Shown piece by piece: positions 18,401-21,113 of a stretch of DNA of 21,113 nucleotides. The translations under genes were made by a program, and so were the position numbers. The stretch is taken from NCBI GenBank assembly GCA_037447605.1, contig CM074809.1, positions 307,846 to 328,958 on the forward strand, written 5' to 3'. The stretch's first letter is position 1. Each line of letters begins with the position of its first letter. The stretch comes from Zygnema circumcarinatum. Lineage: Eukaryota; Streptophyta; Zygnematophyceae; Zygnematales; Zygnemataceae. Under the pieces are notes generated by a model, which made no database searches, was not told the origin of the DNA, and saw nothing but the letters and a program-made list of their open reading frames with translations.

Positions 18401-18576
18401 GTGGCGAAGGCGACGCGGGAGGGGTCGTTGGAGAGGGCGGGGCGAGAGGAGGAGGGGAGGAGGAGGCGGAGGAGAGGGAGGGAGAGGAGGAGGAGGAGGG
18501 CGAGGCGGGAGGCGCGGGAGAGGAGGGAGGGGGAGGGGGAGGCAGGGTAGGACGGATCAGGGCGAGACGGAGCCAT
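13870..18576 (-). CDS. Three-module GT8-GT64-GT61-like glycosyltransferase-family protein
   Basis: Three minus-strand exons (18576-17080, 16696-15506, 14211-13870) join in phase 0 to 1009 residues. Donors are CCGCAG|GTGCGA and CAACAG|GTGAAG; acceptors are GGTGCAG|CCG and CTCCGGTGCAG|GTG. A hydrophobic segment at residues 25-40 suggests a type II Golgi membrane protein. Residues ~55-320 are GT8/glycogenin-like ([29 protein letters not shown]). Residues ~342-545 are GT64/exostosin-C-like ([34 protein letters not shown]), continuing across the first intron into exon 2. Residues ~690-1009 are GT61/DUF563-like ([20 protein letters not shown], then GSADLF...NHVMFM and VLELVPFG). Such domains normally transfer sugars in the secretory pathway; no substrate can be inferred. 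The DxD of GT8 is D158-Y-R160, the DDD of GT64 is D-D-T426, the usual CED is C511-A-A, and the GT61 HGAG is A-G-D-G (910-913). The protein may therefore be partly or wholly non-catalytic. Domain identities are strong for GT8 and GT64 and good for GT61. That all three exons form one gene is inferred from in-frame splice sites and from domain continuity over each intron. Confidence 0.82.
14397..15480 (+). repeat. Interstitial TTAGGG (telomere-like) array within an intron
   Basis: About 1080 bp of (TTAGGG)n with scattered variants (TTAGGA, TTCGGG, TTACGG, one-base gains or losses). The array lies inside the 1294-bp second intron of the glycosyltransferase gene (15505-14212). The plus strand is G-rich; the gene is transcribed leftward, so the pre-mRNA carries CCCUAA repeats. 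Long Gly-Leu and Arg-Val frames reported over it are repeat artefacts. Confidence 0.97.
16697..17079 (-). other. Glycosyltransferase gene intron 1
   Basis: A 383-bp intron inside the GT64-like domain, with no repeat or coding content I can recognise. The chosen acceptor (GTGGTGGTGCAG) has a weak, G/T-rich tract. A better-looking AG at about 16737 would add residues but shift phase relative to the exon 1 donor. The domain alignment (LPQ joined to PVKEYV) supports the chosen site. Confidence 0.6.
18440..18560. repeat. GAGGAGG/CTCC low-complexity run overlapping the start of the glycosyltransferase CDS
   Basis: The plus strand is GGAGGAGGGG-type sequence; the minus strand encodes the Leu/Pro/Ser-rich anchor region of the glycosyltransferase. 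Opposite-strand Glu/Gly-rich frames (18205-18606) are shadows. Confidence 0.7.
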
Positions 18577-18620
18577 GGGGGAGGCGGAGAGGGGGGGAAG
18601 TGGTAGGGTAGACTTGTTTC

Positions 18621-18630
18621 AAACCCTAAA
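18621..18630 (-). promoter_or_regulatory. Telobox in probable 5' leader of the glycosyltransferase gene
   Basis: AAACCCTAAA on the plus strand, about 45 bp upstream of the ATG at 18576. Teloboxes near transcription starts are typical of plant genes. The ATG itself is in a good context (CCCCCATGGC). Confidence 0.45.
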
Positions 18631-18776
18631 AGGAATAGGGATGGCGGAGATCTAGAGCAGATCGAGGAAACGAAAGCGCCTACAGGTGGCGGATGGCGTG
18701 TGCGCCCACGGACACCTTCGCATGCGCGATCCCTGCCGCCTCCTCCGGTCAGCCATGGACTGCTTGCTGCCTGCCT

Positions 18777-18832
18777 CTCTTCCTCCTCCTCCACCTCCTC
18801 CTCCTCTTCTCCTCCTCCTCCCTCCGCCTCAG
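18777..18832. repeat. CTCCTC microsatellite
   Basis: (CCTCCT)n run on the plus strand upstream of the glycosyltransferase gene. The proline-rich open frames across it show no domain. Confidence 0.8.
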
Positions 18833-18894
18833 TCACTCCATGGCGGCGACGCAGGGAGGGAGGGAGGGAGGAAGCTACGGAATCACAGTACGGT

Positions 18895-18941
18895 CCGTAC
18901 TATTCTACGTACAGTCAGCAGTCCTCATATTTTCCATCCTG
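18895..18941. repeat. Left copy of an inverted pair around the hAT element
   Basis: CCGTACTATTCTACGTACAG then TCAGCAGTCCTCATATTTTCC is matched in inverted orientation by 20226-20275 (GAAAATATGAGGACTGTTGA followed by CTGTACAG). The two copies are about 1.3 kb apart and enclose the hAT element. They may be remnants of an older inverted-repeat element. Confidence 0.5.
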
Positions 18942-19008
18942 TACAGTGCGTCCCCAAGAAATTCGCCCCGATTTTGCCGAAACCACCTTTTTGTACGGTA
19001 ACTCTGTG

Positions 19009-19037
19009 TTAGCCGTACTACCCGTACTACCCGTACC
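19009..19037. repeat. CCGTACTAC short tandem repeat (left of hAT)
   Basis: Three to four copies of a 9-bp CCGTACTAC-type unit. A related array lies at 19921-19972 on the other side of the hAT insertion. Confidence 0.75.
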
Positions 19038-19045
19038 CCTAAAAC
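19038..19045. repeat. Left target-site duplication of hAT element
   Basis: CCTAAAAC directly abuts the left terminus and is repeated exactly at 19897-19904 after the right terminus; eight bases is the hAT length. Confidence 0.9.
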
Positions 19046-19896
19046 CAGGGTTCTTCAAATAGGGGATTTCGGCTTAAGATAGGGGACTGTCCCCTAACTT
19101 GGTTTTGTAAAAACACGTAAATATGGACTGTACGGACGAAACCGTGCACGTACGGACGTTCATCATTTCCCAACACTGCTACCGTCGAGTCTGATTTTTC
19201 AGTAATTGGATGGGAGAAAGACAGAGTTTCGAAAGAGGTTAGACAGACTTTTCATTGGAAGGCATTCTTCACTGCAAACAGTTTGATAGTTTGACTGCTC
19301 TTTGAGGGTCTCTTTGAGTAATTTGCATCACTTCTATAGCTGTCTTGTTCAGCCTAAAACTCTTAAGGGAGTGAGACCATTTTTCATTTCATTTCTAATT
19401 TTAGTTCCTATTTCAGTTTTTCTTTTGTGACTACACCTAGAATTTCAGAGGTTATGATTTGGAATAGAGTTTTTGTGAGGAAATTTCAAGACTATGATGG
19501 ATTCTAAAGTGATACTTGGAGTAATTAATGATGGATGGAAAAAGAAATAGAGAGCTTAGGATTAGATCTACAAAGTTTCCGTGCAATTGGGTTTTTGAAT
19601 AAGCAACTATATGTTGTGATTGCCAAATGCACAGTTGTTCTAATTGATTGGTAAAATTTACCAATTTATAAGAGTCGAAGAGGTTGCACCAGTTTCTAAA
19701 GCCGTGTTGTTATACCAACAAGTAAAGTTCATATACATCATTGCTATCGTGGTTGCAAATGCAATTCATTTCCAAAAAAATGCTTTTTTGGGGCTTGTGT
19801 GGTATTTAAGTTGAAATCACGTAAACTAATCTCAAAATCTTACATAAATAAGCTATTTACGATATTTAGGGGATCTCCCCTATTTGAAGAACCCTG
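19046..19896. mobile_element. Non-autonomous hAT-type DNA transposon
   Basis: An 851-bp element with 21-bp perfect terminal inverted repeats beginning CAGGGTTCTTCAAATAGGGG and bounded by a perfect 8-bp duplication CCTAAAAC. CAGGG termini with 8-bp duplications define hAT-type elements. Subterminal AGGGGA motifs form small palindromes (AGGGGACTGTCCCCT near 19080 and AGGGGATCTCCCCT near 19869), likely transposase-binding sequence. The interior is AT-rich with no transposase; the longest minus-strand frame (about 70 codons at 19452-19664) has no recognisable domain. The perfect ends suggest a fairly recent insertion. Confidence 0.92.
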
Positions 19897-19920
19897 CCTA
19901 AAACCCTAGAAATCTTAGAA

Positions 19921-19972
19921 ACCGTACTAGCCGTACTTGTCGTACTTGCCGTACTTGCTGTACTAGCCGTTA
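19921..19972. repeat. CCGTACTTG short tandem repeat (right of hAT)
   Basis: Five to six degenerate copies of CCGTACTAG / TCGTACTTG / CCGTACTTG, related to the array at 19009-19037. Confidence 0.8.
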
Positions 19973-20052
19973 CGGGCTTCAGCAAAACTCACCGAATCTT
20001 CCCGCACGTGCCGCCGTAAGAGGCGCTCGCTCGTCTTTCCTCCTTTTTGGCT

Positions 20053-20124
20053 CCGATACGACACGATACGATATGATACTGAACGACACGGTACGACATG
20101 GTACGGTACGATACGTACGGTCCA
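20053..20124. repeat. Degenerate CGATACGA / GGTACGA repeat cluster 3
   Basis: CCGATACGACACGATACGAT grades into GGTACGACATGGTACGGTAC and GATACGTACGG. Same motif family as the clusters near 2.3 kb and 12.7 kb. Confidence 0.75.
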
Positions 20125-20410
20125 ACATGAACTGTAACATGAACTCTAACAATACCGCCCGTCTATTGGTAACACGAACCTTCTATTTGCAAAAATCAAT
20201 ATTTTCGCCTCATATTTGCCAAAACCATGGCGAAAATATGAGGACTGTTGACTGTACAGTAAGACATCGTACAGTATGAATTTTGTTGTACCTTTGTGTA
20301 CGGCAACTGGCATTTATGTACGTGTTGGTCCAAGCTAGTCCCTTGTGCAAGGTTATGTATTTAAGTGGATATTTAAGGGAACGGAGATGGGTGTGTTTGT
20401 TTATGGGATT

Positions 20411-20758
20411 TTAAGGGACGTTGCAAAACACCTCAAAAAAGGCGACCGTCGTGGCAGCTTCGAGGGAGGGCTTGAAGCGTTTGTTGAGCCTAAGCGTAGA
20501 ATTTATCTCCAAGCTTTTTCCTTTTGTGCTTAGGTTCATAGCGACCAGTTCCTCGTGGTTCCCCATGCTGACTTTGTCCATGTACATTTGCCAGGACAAT
20601 GCTCGGCTGTGTTTCGGCAAAGCCATGGCCATGGCCCAAGTCATGGGACCATAGGGCCATGTCCATGGCGAAACACCGTCGAACATTGTCCAATGGCGAG
20701 CAGCCACGTACACGATGTTGTACACCTGGCGATTTTCCATTGGATCATGCTCAACCAT
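20411..20758 (-). other. Unassigned open frame, possibly transposon-derived
   Basis: A 115-codon minus-strand frame starting MVEHDPMENRQVYNIVYVAA and ending EVFCNVP, with an in-frame stop shortly upstream. Composition is protein-like (Trp, Met, Phe, charged residues), unlike the simple-repeat frames nearby. However, part of it spans CCATGG-rich palindromic sequence (20620-20670), and I recognise no domain. It could be a gene fragment, a decayed transposon or chance. The remaining sequence to 21113 contains nothing I can assign. Confidence 0.15.
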
Positions 20759-21113
20759 AGTTCGCAGTGGATGTCTGAAGTTCTATGAGATGTTCGCTTG
20801 TGGGCATTCCCACCCATCCACACACCCTACTATTGTAAAGCTTGCGATGGCCTGCCAGGAATTAGAGGCAGGCAGTAGATGAATTTTTTGTTTGTTAAAG
20901 ATAAAATGCACCCCTTGTTCGTTAGCTCCCAGCAGTATGTGCGGACGCTACTTCCTGCGCCCCGCCCCTCCCCCCCTCTTCCCACTAGAGTCGCAACCTG
21001 TTGCAAACCCCAAGGCCGTGCATACTGTTCCTATAATTTGCACGTCTTGCTCTCAATTCTCTATCGCACTACATGACAATGCTCTCTCACCCTCTCCCTC
21101 TCTCTCACACCCA

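Overview
This window looks like nuclear DNA of a green-lineage eukaryote, most likely a streptophyte (land plant or charophyte alga). The evidence is spliced genes with GT-AG introns, plant-type protein families, teloboxes (AAACCCTAA-like) in non-coding DNA, and dense simple-sequence and transposon debris. The species cannot be named. A kilobase of TTAGGG (not the common plant TTTAGGG) lies inside an intron; this is unusual but not diagnostic.

Layout, left to right. 1-480 is a 21-bp minisatellite, apparently intronic. 505-1479 (minus) holds the first two recognised exons of a TBC/RabGAP-like gene that runs off the left edge. 1500-2400 is simple sequence (CATGG-rich, GA-rich, CGATACGATA-type). 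2428-3370 is a foldback transposon with ~300-400-bp inverted arms and an 8-bp target duplication. 4021-5854 (plus) is a DUF971 (gamma-butyrobetaine hydroxylase-like N-terminal) gene whose first exon is unresolved; one intron is mostly G-rich repeat. 5855-7353 is non-coding, purine/pyrimidine-biased DNA. 7354-10658 (minus) is a complete four-exon gene for an 816-residue coiled-coil protein resembling the plant 'myosin heavy chain-like' chloroplast family (MRC/PII1 type). 10659-13869 is intergenic, with a partly duplicated AT-rich segment and a second CGTATC cluster. 13870-18576 (minus) is a three-exon gene for a 1009-residue protein combining GT8-, GT64- and GT61-like glycosyltransferase domains; its second intron is mostly TTAGGG array. 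18577-21113 is intergenic and contains a non-autonomous hAT-type element (19046-19896) with perfect terminal repeats and an 8-bp target duplication.

The genes show no operon-like logic; they are independent nuclear genes. The two most notable observations are the three-module glycosyltransferase, in which several catalytic or metal-binding residues appear substituted in more than one domain (a possible pseudo-glycosyltransferase), and the interstitial telomere-like array inside its intron. All splice sites and joined reading frames were worked out by eye from sequence and have not been tested against transcripts.
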